DNA from: Anaerolineae bacterium
GTDB taxonomy: Bacteria > Chloroflexota > Anaerolineae > 4572-78 > J111
NCBI GenBank assembly: GCA_020433785.1
Contig: JAGRCC010000879.1
Coordinates: forward strand, 1-13,156
DNA length: 13,156 bases
Direction of reading: 5' to 3'
Shown: piece by piece, positions 1 through 6,468 of the stretch
How the letters are laid out: each line of letters begins with the position of its first letter
Position numbering within the stretch: position 1 is the stretch's first letter
Position numbers and translations under genes: made by a program
The notes under the pieces: model-generated
The model's input: the letters and a program-made list of their open reading frames with translations, nothing else
Databases searched by the model: none
What the model was told of the DNA's origin: nothing

Positions 1-29
1 ATAATCTTTAGTGTTTAGAACGATTGTTC

Positions 30-63
30 AAGGGGTGCGGGGGTGACTTCGTGCCCCTTTTAT
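30..63 (+). terminator. Rho-independent terminator, plus-strand reading
   Basis: The arms at 30-39 and 50-59 form a ten-pair stem (two of the pairs are G-T) around a ten-base loop, and a T-rich tail (TTTTATTTA) follows on the plus strand. It would stop transcription coming from the left of the window. It lies just past the TAA of the minus-strand gene ending at 64, but on that strand no U tract follows the stem, so it is less convincing as the end of the phage block. Confidence 0.6.
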
Positions 64-666
64 TTACGTTGGTTGCGGGGGAATGGCTGGCAGCTCCGAC
101 CAGTCCATGCTATCCGGTGCGGCCCTAGCAGCCTCAATTGTTGTCGCGGCTTCGATGGCCAGCAGGGAGGCCCGCTCTTGGGCTGTAATGATAGCCGTGG
201 CCAAAGCCCAAGTAATGACAATATCTAGCCACCATTGGAGTAAGCTTGTTTGACTCAAACCCCACTCCGGAGCCTCTTTTTGAGAGATGGGATATCTTGA
301 CGGCTGGAATAAAAGCGGCAAGGTTGGCTTGCCGTCCTCTTCCCAATCGCGCGTTTCACGGTCTTTTTGAGTGTACTCGCCCAGTTTGCCGACTTTGAGG
401 GTGATATAGATACCCCGTTTAGCCTCTGTAATTGTGTAAGTTTTCTCTCTGGCCAACTCTTTTTCATCAGCCAGGCGCATGGCGTAAAAGGCCGGTGAGG
501 CGATATAGGCGTCAAGCTCCTGGATGGTGGGTTGAGGATCGGGTAAATTCCACATAGTGATGACCGGGGTGAGTTCGCCGGCTTCGTCAGGGACTTCTTG
601 GACTTCAAAATCCGTCAATGGCGTTGCGTCGTACTGGTAGATAATGGCTAAAGCGATAAAGTTCAT
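64..666 (-). CDS. Tail accessory protein with XkdW-like N-terminus
   Basis: This 200-residue protein starts at the ATG at 666, two bases after the stop of the tail-fibre gene, with AGGGA seven bases upstream. A longer reading from 696 would overlap the fibre gene by 28 bases and is less likely. The first 50 residues (MNFIALAIIYQYDATPLTDF, then a WNLPDPQPT motif near residues 39-47) resemble the small XkdW-type domain found next to phage tail-fibre genes. The remainder is not recognised; it has an acidic-basic middle and an alanine-rich helical C-terminus (about 150-190). Its place after the fibre gene fits a fibre assembly or baseplate-associated role, which is inference from the motif and the neighbour. 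The family name is from memory. Confidence 0.65.
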   Translation of the reverse strand: MNFIALAIIYQYDATPLTDFEVQEVPDEAGELTPVITMWNLPDPQPTIQELDAYIASPAFYAMRLADEKELAREKTYTITEAKRGIYITLKVGKLGEYTQKDRETRDWEEDGKPTLPLLFQPSRYPISQKEAPEWGLSQTSLLQWWLDIVITWALATAIITAQERASLLAIEAATTIEAARAAPDSMDWSELPAIPPQPT

Positions 667-668
667 GG

Positions 669-1616
669 CTAAATCCCTATCGATTGTGTTGACCAAAGGC
701 GTTCAACTTTGAGCGTGGTTTGATCTAAGATAGCGGTCCCGCCCACGTCGGTGTAAATTTGCATGTAAACGTTGGCGCTTTGCGACAGTTCGACCGTTGA
801 CTCGGTTTCCATTTCGGTTCGACCGCCATTAGGCAGCGGCCAATTAAAATAAATGGGCCTGTCTTCAGCTTGAGTTACACCGCCGACAATCAAGGCCAGT
901 TGTCGGTTATTGCTATTGCTGGCGCTGCTGTTGTGGTAGTAACAAGTCCCTCTGATGCGATAGAGGCCGGCTTCGAGCATCGTAATAGTGGTGTTGTTGG
1001 TTGAAAATGCCTCATATCCGCCTTGCTTAATGGTCTTGTTCCCGCTGCCGCCGTTGAAATTGATGGTGGTCCACCCGGCGACCGATAAGCCCAGATTACC
1101 GGCCCCATACATCTTGCAAAAGCCGATTTGAGATGTGCCTATCTCAATCAGTTTCCAAGGTCGCCATATATTGTTATCTTTGCGCCGATAATAAACCCGA
1201 TCACTAAAAAAATGGTGGGCAATTTGGCTAGCATAAGTGGTTTGTTGCGAATGATTGGTGTGAATGACATAGTACCAAGTGCCACTGGTAGGCGCTCCGG
1301 TGGCGTTGTAGCCATCATAATGGCCGTTCTGGGTGATGGCGTCGAAGTCTGAGACATTGATTGTGGTGTGATTGTGGCTGGTGTTGGCTTTACCGCCTAG
1401 CAGGGTGATGATCTCGTTTTCGGTGTAATACTGATCGTCGTGATTGTGATCGGTCATTTCGCCCCAATAGTCCAACTGATCCCACGCCGATGAGCCGTCA
1501 CCGACCTTGTATTTCTTAGTGTCCAACTCCAAGCCCACCTCGCGAGCGACCAGGACCGGGTTAACGCTGGTCCAGTTTGCGGCCGTGTCGCCTCTAAGTT
1601 TGATTTTGACTGCCAC
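669..1616 (-). CDS. Phage tail fibre / receptor-binding protein
   Basis: A 315-residue mosaic protein that probably forms the host-contacting fibre of the virion. Residues 5-50 (LRGDTAANWTSVNP, then DTKKYKVGDGSSAWDQL) match the pattern of the Mtd-type N-terminal attachment domain. Residues 57-70 (HNHDDQYYTENEI) and 81-83 (HNH) are the histidine-rich turns common in trimeric fibre shafts. Residues about 95-157 (GHYDGYNATGAP ... YYRRKDNNIWRPWKLI) look like a pyocin-knob carbohydrate-binding module. Residues about 165-310 (AGLYRIRGTCYYHNSS, LALIVGG) look like a C1q/TNF jelly-roll head. The start is GTG at 1616, chosen for the strong GGGAGGG site six bases upstream; it overlaps the previous gene by 23 bases, implying coupled translation. 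Domain calls rest on recognised patterns and not on a search. Confidence 0.85.
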   Translation of the reverse strand: MAVKIKLRGDTAANWTSVNPVLVAREVGLELDTKKYKVGDGSSAWDQLDYWGEMTDHNHDDQYYTENEIITLLGGKANTSHNHTTINVSDFDAITQNGHYDGYNATGAPTSGTWYYVIHTNHSQQTTYASQIAHHFFSDRVYYRRKDNNIWRPWKLIEIGTSQIGFCKMYGAGNLGLSVAGWTTINFNGGSGNKTIKQGGYEAFSTNNTTITMLEAGLYRIRGTCYYHNSSASNSNNRQLALIVGGVTQAEDRPIYFNWPLPNGGRTEMETESTVELSQSANVYMQIYTDVGGTAILDQTTLKVERLWSTQSIGI

Positions 1617-1782
1617 TGCTAACCCTCCCTGAGGCGTTGCCGCCGTCGATGACTAAGTAATTGCTTTGCGGGGTTTGGCCGGCCAGCGTTTGCATGAGCT
1701 GCCCATCGTTCAGAAATTCCCGCTTGAGCTGGTCTATCAGGCACTTGATGAGCTGATCTTGTTTGGCGGGTTGCTGGCTCAC
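1594..1782 (-). CDS. Small 62-aa protein between structural genes, unrecognised
   Basis: A small protein whose GTG start shares a base with the stop of the 599-aa gene (TAGTG), with GGTGGA a few bases upstream, and whose end overlaps the fibre gene start by 23 bases. The interlocked ends on both sides argue that it is real and translated by coupling. Residues 8-34 form an amphipathic helix (QLIKCLIDQLKREF); the C-terminus (NASGRVSSGSQNQT) is polar and flexible and coincides with the overlap. I do not recognise a family. A role as a fibre-attachment or chaperone-like peptide is possible from position only. Confidence 0.6.
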   Translation of the reverse strand: MSQQPAKQDQLIKCLIDQLKREFLNDGQLMQTLAGQTPQSNYLVIDGGNASGRVSSGSQNQT

Positions 1783-3581
1783 TATTCCACCGTCACCTGA
1801 AGCGAGTCAAACCATAGCCAGCCGTATTTGTGGAACGTATTGCTGCCCCGGTTGAACTGCATTTGGACATAGCGAATATTTTGGGCGGCAAAGGTCACGG
1901 TTCGTAGATGCCATTCAAAATCATCCAAGTCCGTTTGGTTGAAATAAGCCACGCCCACATTGACCCAATCGTCTTCAACCGCCTCTTTGACGAAAAATGT
2001 GCCGGTGTAGAGCCGCCGGCCGGCGCTGGCCAACTGGTCAGAGCGCACTCGCAGATCAAGCCGGATCGCGTTTTCATAGACTTGGCCAAAGTCGGCTTCT
2101 ATGGTGGTTATGGTGTTGCTGCCGGCGTCGCTGAGGTAGCATCCCAGGTCATCAGGTGCGCCCAATAGGTAATTTTCGTCTGATAGCGCGGTGGGGTTGC
2201 CACTGCTGCCGGGTGAGGGTGTGGTGCTGATAATGGCGGTTAAATAGCCGTCGCCGCCGCCGGCTGAACAGTCACCTGGATAACCAAATAGATCGGTGTC
2301 TTGCGTGTACAGTAGGTCAAGTAGGGTGCTTTGGTTGGGATTGATCAAAGCTTCCATGGCGCTTTTCATGTGGGCTTTGATTTGATCGTCCGTGTCTATC
2401 TGGTCAATCTCCGCCTCTAAAATGGCATCCAAGGCGGTGTAAGCGGCTGATTTGTCAGCCGCGTTGAACAGGGCGTCAATTGCGGTGCTACGTTGGGCCA
2501 GCAGCCTAGCCGATAGGTTGTCATCGGTGGCAAAAAGGCCGGTGTCGTCGTAGTATTCCCACAGGGTTTGGACATCGGCAAGCTGGAAGAAGTAGCCCCG
2601 GTTGAGGTAGACATGCTCAGTTAGAGGGGTCAGGAAGCCATTCCAGTTGGCCAACGCCTTGATTTTTGGATAGCCGGTCAAGTTTACCTCAAGGTAATCG
2701 CGGTAATCCTGTTTGAGACTGTCAAAGGGGTTGAAGTCGGTCCAAATGGTGTGACCCTTTTCCCCCACCGTCTTGAACAACGCGATCAGTTGGTCCACAA
2801 TAAATGTCGCAGATGCGCAGGCTTGAGCGCTGCCGGCCGCGATGGGTTCGCCGTCAACATAATCCCCACAGCAGGTGGCGGTGATGTTGGCCAGATAGTC
2901 CTCGTCAAACGAGGGCCAATAGTCTGAGGTGTAGAACAGCATATTGAAAATTTGGCGGGGTAACATGCCGACCGCGATCTTTTTTTGGTCAAAGGTCAGG
3001 CCGTTAATGTCTTCGATGGTGTTCTGAAATGCTTGGAAGGCGCTGAAAGCGTCTGTAGCTTTGGATATTTGGCAAATGATTTCGTCTTGGTAGGGTTCGA
3101 TCTGGTCCAAGGTGTTCTTATACAAGGGCTGGCTAATATTATCTGTGTTGATTTCCGCCGCAGTAGCTACTAATGCACCTGAAATGATCCAGGAAAGCCA
3201 GATTACTACGGGATCGCTGAGGTCTGGCCCGTTTAGTAGGGTAATGATACTGGGTATAGCAGTTAAGAGAATTCGCTGCAAATATCTTGTTAAGCCAATT
3301 TGTACACCCCATCTCAGGGCCGTGAGAATTGTAAAACCTATAGTTGTTGTGGCCATGAACTCCAGGTTAGCATGCATCCAATCATACATCCAGATCGAAA
3401 CCTTGCATTGGCGGTCGGACAGACCGCTGATTGGCTCTGAATAGCCGGCCGGGGGTCCGGCCGGACTGGTCGGATCGGCCCATTCGCCCGTCTCCGGGAA
3501 GGGGTTGTCAGTCGATGGTGAACGGGCGCTAGTACCTCCGCCGCATCCACAATTTTTGATGTTGATGGTAATATTAGCCAT
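1782..3581 (-). CDS. Large phage structural protein with membrane segments and C-terminal beta-sandwich
   Basis: An unrecognised 599-residue protein. The N-terminus has a CGCGGG cysteine-glycine motif (11-16) and a proline-rich low-complexity stretch to about residue 50. Residues 74-98, 101-117 and 124-143 are hydrophobic and could be two or three membrane helices. The middle (about 150-440) is helical and aspartate-rich. After a Gly/Ser/Pro linker (about 440-465) comes a C-terminal domain (465-599) with a galactose-binding-like look (IEADFGQ, IRLDLRVRS, WLWFDSLQVTV). The ATG at 3581 has AGAGGTG eight bases upstream. Position just before the tail-fibre gene suggests a baseplate or tail-tip protein; the hydrophobic part could act at the host membrane during entry. 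The hydrophobic coding stretch is visibly AT-richer than the rest of the gene, like the neighbouring plus-strand gene. Confidence 0.7.
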   Translation of the reverse strand: MANITINIKNCGCGGGTSARSPSTDNPFPETGEWADPTSPAGPPAGYSEPISGLSDRQCKVSIWMYDWMHANLEFMATTTIGFTILTALRWGVQIGLTRYLQRILLTAIPSIITLLNGPDLSDPVVIWLSWIISGALVATAAEINTDNISQPLYKNTLDQIEPYQDEIICQISKATDAFSAFQAFQNTIEDINGLTFDQKKIAVGMLPRQIFNMLFYTSDYWPSFDEDYLANITATCCGDYVDGEPIAAGSAQACASATFIVDQLIALFKTVGEKGHTIWTDFNPFDSLKQDYRDYLEVNLTGYPKIKALANWNGFLTPLTEHVYLNRGYFFQLADVQTLWEYYDDTGLFATDDNLSARLLAQRSTAIDALFNAADKSAAYTALDAILEAEIDQIDTDDQIKAHMKSAMEALINPNQSTLLDLLYTQDTDLFGYPGDCSAGGGDGYLTAIISTTPSPGSSGNPTALSDENYLLGAPDDLGCYLSDAGSNTITTIEADFGQVYENAIRLDLRVRSDQLASAGRRLYTGTFFVKEAVEDDWVNVGVAYFNQTDLDDFEWHLRTVTFAAQNIRYVQMQFNRGSNTFHKYGWLWFDSLQVTVE

Positions 3582-3589
3582 AGAACAAA

Positions 3590-3604
3590 CACCTCTTCTA
3601 GGAG
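3590..3604. promoter_or_regulatory. Back-to-back ribosome binding sites of divergent genes
   Basis: Only 31 bases separate the minus-strand ATG at 3581 from the plus-strand ATG at 3613. Within them AGAGGTG (minus, 3590-3596) and AGGAG (plus, 3600-3604) nearly touch, each eight bases from its start codon. These sites decide both starts. There is no room for promoters between the genes, so any plus-strand promoter must lie inside the 599-aa coding region; a weak candidate is TCCACA at 3546-3551 with TAATAT at 3569-3574. Confidence 0.65.
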
Positions 3605-3612
3605 ATTTCGCA

Positions 3613-3873
3613 ATGAAAAAAAAAGTAGCTTGGGGACTAGTATTAGCTTTGTTTCTGTTAAGTTGTAACGTCGCAGGAGTGACGCCTCTTTATGGTTTTG
3701 TTGTTGGAACGATTATTTTTATGGTCAGAAATAAGAATACGTTCTTGAGCGATTTAGGCGATTATTTCTTTGCCGATCAAGATAAAACCAGGAAGCTAAT
3801 TAGAAATTTTTACTTGTTGCATTTCGCCAGCGCCATGCTGGGGATCATTGCTCCTGGTGTGTTTTTTTACTAA
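3613..3873 (+). CDS. Small AT-rich membrane protein, moron-like
   Basis: An 86-residue protein that runs against the surrounding minus-strand block. The ATG at 3613 is supported by AGGAG eight bases upstream; a longer upstream reading would run through the divergent gene. The N-terminus is a lysine-charged hydrophobic segment ending in LLSC (15-18), a possible lipobox with Cys18 as lipid site; if it is not cleaved this is simply the first membrane helix. Further hydrophobic segments are at about 23-38 and 66-85, separated by a polar stretch (RNKNTFLSDLGDYFFADQDK). The coding sequence is clearly AT-richer than its neighbours and ends four bases from the stop of the convergent 364-aa gene. A lone, inverted, compositionally distinct membrane gene in a late block is the usual picture of a phage moron, for example superinfection exclusion. 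That role is inference; no family is recognised. Confidence 0.65.
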   Translation: MKKKVAWGLVLALFLLSCNVAGVTPLYGFVVGTIIFMVRNKNTFLSDLGDYFFADQDKTRKLIRNFYLLHFASAMLGIIAPGVFFY

Positions 3874-3877
3874 CCCC

Positions 3878-4972
3878 CTAAGTGCCGTTCAAGTTGATCA
3901 CCTGATCCTCCCCATCACAAACATCATCCATCGTGATTGTTTGCGTTTTGGCGTCTGAACAATCGCAGTCGGCGTCATCACAGCAGCCGTTGTAGTTGTT
4001 CAGATTGACGATGGTTTGGGCCTCTTTAATGGCGCTGGCGATGGTTGACGCGCCGCCTTCGCCGCCGGCCGCGGCGATCATCAGCAGGATTTGAGCGGTT
4101 GAAAGCTGATCGTTGGTGTCGAGTTCGTTTTGAAGCCAGGATGCCACCTCAGGCGGTAAATCCAATTCGGCTACAATGCGAGACACCAACCGTTTGAGCA
4201 TGGCAATTACGCCGGTATCGCCGGTATTCATAGTTCGGTTGAACACCGTCACGATATTAGGGGTAAGGAATTCCAAGTCGGTGAATTTATCCGTTCTCAG
4301 CAGCGTTTCCAGCGCCTCAGTGATGTTTTTCTCATCGTTGAGGGGATTGAATAGCGATCCATCGGTCATCCTGAAACGACCGTGCAGGATGGTTAGAACC
4401 TGGTCCAAAATATCGGCTATGCCGTCGCCGGTTAGCGGATCGGGAATGGGATCGACATAGCGGCCGAACAAAGAATTGGCCAGAATATCGGCCAAGTTCT
4501 GATCAGGCGCGATCCAATTGCTGGTGCGGAATTTGCCGGTCAGGCCGGTGTCTGAATAGTCCGGGTTGTCTGGGACGGGTTGGGTTAGGTCCAAACTGAG
4601 GCTGCCGACAACGGCCGTCAGCTCCCTGATCGCTTTGGTTTGCTCGATCTGGGCATCGATAAAGGCTTGTAAGTCACATCCACTCAAGAGCGTTGCCTCC
4701 AATTCTTCCACAAAGTTTGTGACAGCCTCCCATTGGTCCCGGGTAGCTGTGTCCCAATCGGCTTGAGGACTGGGCAGTCCCCAGACCCAATGATACTTGG
4801 GAAATACGGCGCACATTTCCCGCAGCAGGGACAATTGACGGTGATCCAAGGCCAACAGGTAGCAGGGGCCGGGGGCTTCCAGCCAAACAGCATGGAACTG
4901 TCGGCCGGGGTGAAAGGTGTAATTTTCCCGATCACGCTGGCTATCATAAGTGGGTCGTTTTTTTCGAGGCAC
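3878..4972 (-). CDS. Phage structural protein, unrecognised, with module shared with the 81-aa gene
   Basis: A 364-residue protein starting at GTG 4972, with AAGG seven bases upstream (4980-4983). After a basic N-terminus (MPRKKRP), residues 38-98 form a helical module (LALDHRQLSLL ... WEAVTNFVEELEATLL) that aligns by eye with residues 18-72 of the 81-aa protein encoded just upstream. The middle (130-330) is acidic and helical without recognised motif. The C-terminus has a cysteine/aspartate cluster (CCDDADCDCSD, about 331-341), which could bind metal or crosslink, and mirrors the CGCGGG motif opening the next gene product. It likely belongs to the tail or baseplate set by position. It has its own candidate promoter (5000-5028), so its expression may be uncoupled from the genes upstream. 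Confidence 0.65.
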   Translation of the reverse strand: MPRKKRPTYDSQRDRENYTFHPGRQFHAVWLEAPGPCYLLALDHRQLSLLREMCAVFPKYHWVWGLPSPQADWDTATRDQWEAVTNFVEELEATLLSGCDLQAFIDAQIEQTKAIRELTAVVGSLSLDLTQPVPDNPDYSDTGLTGKFRTSNWIAPDQNLADILANSLFGRYVDPIPDPLTGDGIADILDQVLTILHGRFRMTDGSLFNPLNDEKNITEALETLLRTDKFTDLEFLTPNIVTVFNRTMNTGDTGVIAMLKRLVSRIVAELDLPPEVASWLQNELDTNDQLSTAQILLMIAAAGGEGGASTIASAIKEAQTIVNLNNYNGCCDDADCDCSDAKTQTITMDDVCDGEDQVINLNGT

Positions 4973-4999
4973 TTGTCAACCTTGAATCTTGACACCATA

Positions 5000-5028
5000 A
5001 TTATAATTGCGCACAAATGTGCGCAATT
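5000..5028 (-). promoter_or_regulatory. Candidate promoter with 24-bp palindromic operator
   Basis: On the minus strand a perfect TATAAT occupies 5005-5000. Directly upstream, arms AATTGCGCACA (5005-5015) and TGTGCGCAATT (5018-5028) form a perfect inverted repeat with a two-base centre. The palindrome covers the region where the -35 and spacer would lie (TTGCGC at 5026-5021, 15-base spacer, a poor -35). A start of transcription near 4993 would leave a leader of about 20 bases carrying the AAGG site of the 364-aa gene. The arrangement suggests a promoter controlled by a dimeric regulator. Alternatively the palindrome is an mRNA hairpin after the 81-aa gene, but no U tract follows. Confidence 0.5.
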
Positions 5029-5031
5029 CGC

Positions 5032-5277
5032 CTAGGCAGATCCCCCGTCGATCACTCCCCCGGCCTGTTGGGTCAGTTCGTCAATCGCCGTTTTGACAAA
5101 AGCCCTCGCTTGATCCCACTCGGAGTCGTCCAACTCGGTTAGATCTTGGACCCAATTATGGCGATATTGAGCGGATATCAAGGCGGTCAGGCAAAGTTGG
5201 ATAGCACTGGGTGACAGGGTGACGATCTGTTGAGAGTCGTTGGCTACGTCAATTAGGTGGTTTAAGTAAAACGTCAT
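5032..5277 (-). CDS. 81-aa protein sharing a module with the next gene
   Basis: A small helical protein. Residues 18-72 (QIVTLSPSAIQLCLTALISA ... WDQARAFVKTAIDELTQQAG) align by eye with residues 38-98 of the 364-aa protein: a short strand, Leu-Ser/Asp-x-x-x-hydrophobic helix, a His-x-Trp-Val pattern, then Trp-(D/E)-(Q/A)-(A/V)-x-x-FV and a final helix. That points to duplication of one module within the block. The ATG at 5277 lies six bases from the T tract of a strong minus-strand terminator and has no clear ribosome binding site, so it depends on read-through of the terminator or on an unrecognised start. Function unknown; likely a virion-associated or assembly protein by context. Confidence 0.55.
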   Translation of the reverse strand: MTFYLNHLIDVANDSQQIVTLSPSAIQLCLTALISAQYRHNWVQDLTELDDSEWDQARAFVKTAIDELTQQAGGVIDGGSA

Positions 5278-5283
5278 TGGTTC

Positions 5284-5308
5284 AAAAAAGGGGCGTTGTA
5301 GCGCCCCT
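5284..5308 (-). terminator. Intrinsic terminator after the 163-aa gene
   Basis: On the minus strand AGGGGCG (5308 to about 5302) and CGCCCCT pair in a seven-base-pair stem around a six-base loop, followed by TTTTTT (5289-5284). It is close to the textbook form. It lies 24 bases after the 163-aa stop and six bases before the ATG of the 81-aa gene, so it would reduce transcription of downstream tail genes relative to the 163-aa gene. Confidence 0.85.
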
Positions 5309-5331
5309 GATTAATTTAATTGAGGTGGAGA

Positions 5332-5823
5332 TTAGCTGTTAATCTTGCCGCTGATGTTGCCACCCTCAACACCCAATTCACTAACTTCTTCCCCATCGGA
5401 CACGTAAAACAGCCCGTCGGTGCCGGCCGCGCCGTCGGCATTATCGAATTGAGCTACAAAGGCCAAAATATCGGCGTCGCTGGTGGTCACATTCTGGCCG
5501 GACTTCTTGGCGGCTTTCAGCGCGGGCAGGTTGAAGGTGTAGTAGCCTGCGTCGGCCCCGGCTTGGGTTTTGATCGGCACCCGCAGCGAGGCGGTTTCGG
5601 ATTTGCTACTGTTGGCTTCGGCCGCAGTGGAGACAAAGCCGGTCGGTCGGCGAGTGACTTGCAGGTCTACGACCGATAGTTGAGTGAGGTTTTGCACGAT
5701 GTCAGAGAGGGCGATAGCCTGCGCATCCGTAATGGCCGCGACGCGGGCTTCGTACTGCCGTTGAGTTTGTTTGCCGTTGCTGTCTTGTAGCGTGACAGTC
5801 ACGGTGGCTGCTGGTTTTCCCAT
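5332..5823 (-). CDS. Probable abundant virion protein, unrecognised (163 aa)
   Basis: A 163-residue soluble protein without membrane segments. The N-terminal part (residues 6-60: TVTVTLQDSNGKQTQRQYEA, later LSVVDLQVTRR) reads as alternating beta strands and one helix; the C-terminus (120-163) is glycine- and acidic-rich with short strands. The ATG at 5823 has an ideal AGGAGGA site at 5831-5837, and the gene is bracketed by strong terminators at 5881-5915 upstream and 5284-5308 downstream. A monocistronic, strongly translated unit in a virion block suggests an abundant structural component such as a tail-tube or decoration protein; this is inference from expression signals, not a recognised family. 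Its promoter must sit in 5824-5880; the best candidate there (TTGCCT, 17-base spacer, AATCAC on the minus strand) is poor. Confidence 0.65.
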   Translation of the reverse strand: MGKPAATVTVTLQDSNGKQTQRQYEARVAAITDAQAIALSDIVQNLTQLSVVDLQVTRRPTGFVSTAAEANSSKSETASLRVPIKTQAGADAGYYTFNLPALKAAKKSGQNVTTSDADILAFVAQFDNADGAAGTDGLFYVSDGEEVSELGVEGGNISGKINS

Positions 5824-5880
5824 TGGTTAATCCTCCTATGGGGCTAAAGTGATTGAGCAGGCACGGCTGGCAGGCAACAG

Positions 5881-5915
5881 AAAAGGGGCACGGTGAAAAC
5901 TGCCAACCGTGCCCC
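5881..5915 (-). terminator. Intrinsic terminator after the 109-aa gene
   Basis: GGGGCACGGT on the minus strand (5915-5906) pairs perfectly with ACCGTGCCCC (5894-5885) across an eleven-base loop, and TTTTC follows (5884-5880). The ten-pair GC-rich stem makes it a confident terminator for the gene ending at 5961, separating it from the 163-aa gene. Confidence 0.85.
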
Positions 5916-5960
5916 AGTTGAATTTAATTCAGTCTATCAGCTATTGGGGCGCTTTGCAAC

Positions 5961-6290
5961 TTAGGGGAAAAAAGTGTCAATATAGCGGCTGGCCAGACCG
6001 ATCCCGATGGTGGTCAGGATGCCACCGACCCACAACACGATCCGGCGAAAATTCTCCAGGGTGGTGACTTTTTCTTGCAGCTTGGTGATAGCTTGCTCGA
6101 ACTCGCGGATCGCTTCCGATTGGCTGGCCACCTGGTATTTCATGTGTTCATATTCGGTGGTGGTCATCGACAGCTTTTCCAGCGAACTATTAACGTCATC
6201 GAGCTTGTTGCGGATCGGCTCCATGGTCAACTGGAGATATTTTTCCATCGAGAGAAAATGGCCGGTGTCGAATTTGGGTTTGTCATCCAT
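5961..6290 (-). CDS. Coiled-coil protein with C-terminal membrane anchor (XhlA-like)
   Basis: A 109-residue protein. Residues about 25-80 show a heptad-like coiled coil (VNSSLEKLSM, AIREFEQAITKLQEKVTTLE) and residues 84-101 (IVLWVGGILTTIGIGLAS) form one membrane helix with a short polar tail. This layout, including the Glu-Asn-x-Arg-Arg junction, is that of XhlA-type holin-associated proteins of phage lysis cassettes and of several phage membrane proteins of unknown role. No endolysin is next to it, so a lysis function is only a suggestion. The ATG at 6290 has no usable spaced ribosome binding site (the G run touches the start codon) but has a promoter whose -10 lies six bases before it, fitting a leaderless message. 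It is bounded downstream by a strong terminator, so it forms its own transcription unit. Confidence 0.7.
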   Translation of the reverse strand: MDDKPKFDTGHFLSMEKYLQLTMEPIRNKLDDVNSSLEKLSMTTTEYEHMKYQVASQSEAIREFEQAITKLQEKVTTLENFRRIVLWVGGILTTIGIGLASRYIDTFFP

Positions 6291-6296
6291 CCCCCA

Positions 6297-6325
6297 ATGA
6301 TATCAAAGCGCGGATCGGGGTGCAA
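6297..6325 (-). promoter_or_regulatory. Leaderless-type promoter of the 109-aa gene
   Basis: On the minus strand TTGCAC (6325-6320), a 17-base spacer, and TGATATCAT (extended -10, hexamer TATCAT at 6302-6297) precede ATG at 6290. The hexamer ends six bases before the ATG, so transcription would begin at or beside the A of the start codon. This explains the absence of a normal ribosome binding site. Confidence 0.55.
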
Positions 6326-6421
6326 TCTAACCGGCTGAAATTCAGGCGTAATTTGTAAGTGAATTACTTGTACGGGGTTAAACGCTTTCATGCGATCTTG
6401 GGGCGTTAGTTTTCTTGGTAA

Positions 6422-6465
6422 TTTGGGACAGCGGCCTCGATGCCGGCTGAAATCTTTGTCCCAAA
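6422..6465. repeat. 44-bp hairpin repeat, copy A
   Basis: Arms TTTGGGACA (6422-6430) and TGTCCCAAA (6457-6465) flank a 26-base centre that contains a smaller GC-rich stem. It begins four bases beyond the stop codon of the repressor gene. A related element with the same 26-base spacing lies at 9167-9210. It lacks a T tract downstream of the repressor gene, so it is not a standard terminator. Confidence 0.55.
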
Positions 6466-6468
6466 AAA

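Noticed and set aside
4820..4835. Additional GGGACA sites elsewhere in the window
   Set aside because: Isolated hexamers without the matching inverted arm at about 26 bases are expected by chance.
5320..5679. 119-codon plus-strand frame opposite the 163-aa gene
   Set aside because: It has no ribosome binding site, is glycine-rich by complementarity and overlaps a gene with an ideal AGGAGGA start.
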